From Saccharopolyspora kobensis (GTDB lineage Bacteria; Actinomycetota; Actinomycetes; Mycobacteriales; Pseudonocardiaceae), in NCBI RefSeq assembly GCF_900108315.1, contig NZ_FNVB01000002.1:496001-560000 (forward strand): DNA of 64,000 bases. The letters run 5' to 3'. Both the position numbers and the translations under genes were made by a program. The notes under the pieces were generated by a model. The model did no database searches and was not told where the DNA came from. It saw only the letters and a program-made list of their open reading frames with translations. The first letter of the stretch is position 1, and every line of letters begins with the position of its first letter. Shown piece by piece: positions 63,209 through 64,000 of this stretch.

Positions 63209-64000
63209 TCCTCTGGCTCAACCCGGTCACCGGCGCATCCGGTGACATGCTGCTGGGCGCGCTGCTCGGGCTGGGCGCGCCGATCGACGAGGTCCGCGCC
63301 GCGATCGACTCGACGGGGCTCGCGGGCTGGCGGTTGCGCGCCGAGCAGGTCCAGGTCGACGGGATCGCGGCGACCAAGGCCGTGGTCGAGGTCGACGACA
63401 CGAGCACCGAACGGCACGCCTCGGAACTGCTCGCCCGGGTGCGGCGAGCCCGGCCGGAGCCGGTCGCGGAACTGGCCGCCTCGGCTGTCCGCGCGATCGC
63501 CGAGGTGGAAGGCGCGCTGCACGGCCAGCACCCCGACGAAGTGCACCTGCACGAGATCGGCGGACTGGACACCGTCGTGGACACCGTGGGAGTGGCCGCC
63601 GCACTGCACGCTCTGGGCGTCACAGCAGTGCATTCCGCACCGCTGGCGCTCGGCAGCGGCACCGTTCGCTGCGCGCACGGCGTGCTCCCCGCTCCGGCTC
63701 CGGCGACGTTGCAGCTGCTGCGCGGCGCGGCGATCGTCGGCACCGATCTGCCCGGTGAGGCGGTGACACCGACCGGCGCCGCACTGCTGCGAGCGGCCGG
63801 GACCAGGTTCACCCCACCTCCGGCGATGATCGTGCAGGACACCGCGTACGGTGCCGGGAACCGGCGGTTCTCCCAGCGGCCCAACGTGCTTTCCGCGACC
63901 CTCGGCGCGCCGCTGAACGCCGCGGCCGAGCCGCTGGTGGCCCTGGAGTGCAATGTGGACGATGTGACCGGCGAGCTGCTCGGCCACGTCATCGACCGCG
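63205..64000 (+). CDS. larC: LarC, nickel insertion enzyme (3' end cut by window)
   Basis: 265 codons of the CTP-dependent cyclometallase that inserts nickel into the pincer nucleotide; the frame is open at the right edge. 'MILWLNPVTGASGDMLLGALLGLG' is the N-terminal signature, with 'HGQHPDEVHLHEIGGLDTVVDTVG', 'ALGSGTVRCAHGVLPAPAPATLQLL' and 'EAVTPTGAALLRA'. Near the end 'LVALECNVDDVTGELLGHVIDR' begins the LarC2 half in the same frame as LarC1, so no programmed frameshift is needed up to this point, unlike the split larC1/larC2 of Lactobacillus. The ATG overlaps the larB stop. Confidence 0.94.
   Translation, partial: MILWLNPVTGASGDMLLGALLGLGAPIDEVRAAIDSTGLAGWRLRAEQVQVDGIAATKAVVEVDDTSTERHASELLARVRRARPEPVAELAASAVRAIAEVEGALHGQHPDEVHLHEIGGLDTVVDTVGVAAALHALGVTAVHSAPLALGSGTVRCAHGVLPAPAPATLQLLRGAAIVGTDLPGEAVTPTGAALLRAAGTRFTPPPAMIVQDTAYGAGNRRFSQRPNVLSATLGAPLNAAAEPLVALECNVDDVTGELLGHVIDR

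Noticed and set aside
63227-63992. Minus-strand open frames at the right edge
   Set aside because: Shadows of larC, which reads through on the plus strand in one frame with clear family motifs from 63205.

Overview
The window is high-GC DNA (roughly 70% G+C, codon third positions almost always G or C). It looks like a chromosome segment of a filamentous actinomycete, most likely a Pseudonocardiales member such as Saccharopolyspora. Supporting signs are the family 2B encapsulin locus, a deazaflavin (F420)-type oxidoreductase, a sulfur-operon leader peptide ending in SALC, and many leaderless genes in which a TANNNT -10 box sits 6-7 nt before the start codon. No rRNA, tRNA, CRISPR array, transposase or prophage was seen. 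The genus is inferred from gene content only.

Layout. 1-15 kb: acyl-CoA metabolism (thioesterase, enoyl-CoA hydratase, acyl-CoA dehydrogenase, thiolase), two convergent LysR regulators, an M14 carboxypeptidase, a frameshifted P-loop kinase, an MFS carrier, a secreted propeller-amidohydrolase and a lytic transglycosylase. 15-25 kb: gltB-gltD, a GT87 mannosyltransferase, and a divergent MarR / FUSC exporter pair. 25.4-28.2 kb: a tightly coupled four-gene operon (61-aa peptide, unknown helical protein, two paralogous ~310-aa proteins) of unknown function. 28.6-36.3 kb: an F420-type oxidoreductase, a TetR/SDR pair, and a sulfonate uptake operon (cysteine leader peptide, ssuC, ssuB, ssuD, ssuA) that ends in an alpha/beta-hydrolase-Rrf2 fusion and a cupin. 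36.3-43.7 kb: a phosphopantetheinyl transferase, small regulators, and a uronate dehydrogenase / polysaccharide lyase / GH5 group. 43.7-52 kb: a second beta-oxidation group, secreted lipoproteins, ArsR-VOC, a CDF metal transporter and a thioesterase. 52-59 kb: an XRE-DUF4239-propeller triad divergent from a two-shell family 2B encapsulin locus with a polyprenyl synthase cargo candidate. 59-64 kb: a HerA-like ATPase, an SDR, and larE-larB-larC for the nickel-pincer nucleotide cofactor, the last cut by the window edge.

How the genes work together. The acyl-CoA genes form two partial beta-oxidation or side-chain degradation sets. The sulfonate genes would import and desulfonate alkanesulfonates under cysteine-dependent control. 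The encapsulin genes would build a mixed-shell compartment around an isoprenoid enzyme. The lar genes make a cofactor for a LarA-type racemase or epimerase that is not visible here.

Most notable: the two-shell encapsulin locus, with a 252-bp perfectly identical tract between the shell genes; the peptide-linked four-gene operon; the hydrolase-Rrf2 fusion carrying Asp in the nucleophile position; and paired 16-bp AT-rich palindromes spaced exactly 24 bp at three sites.
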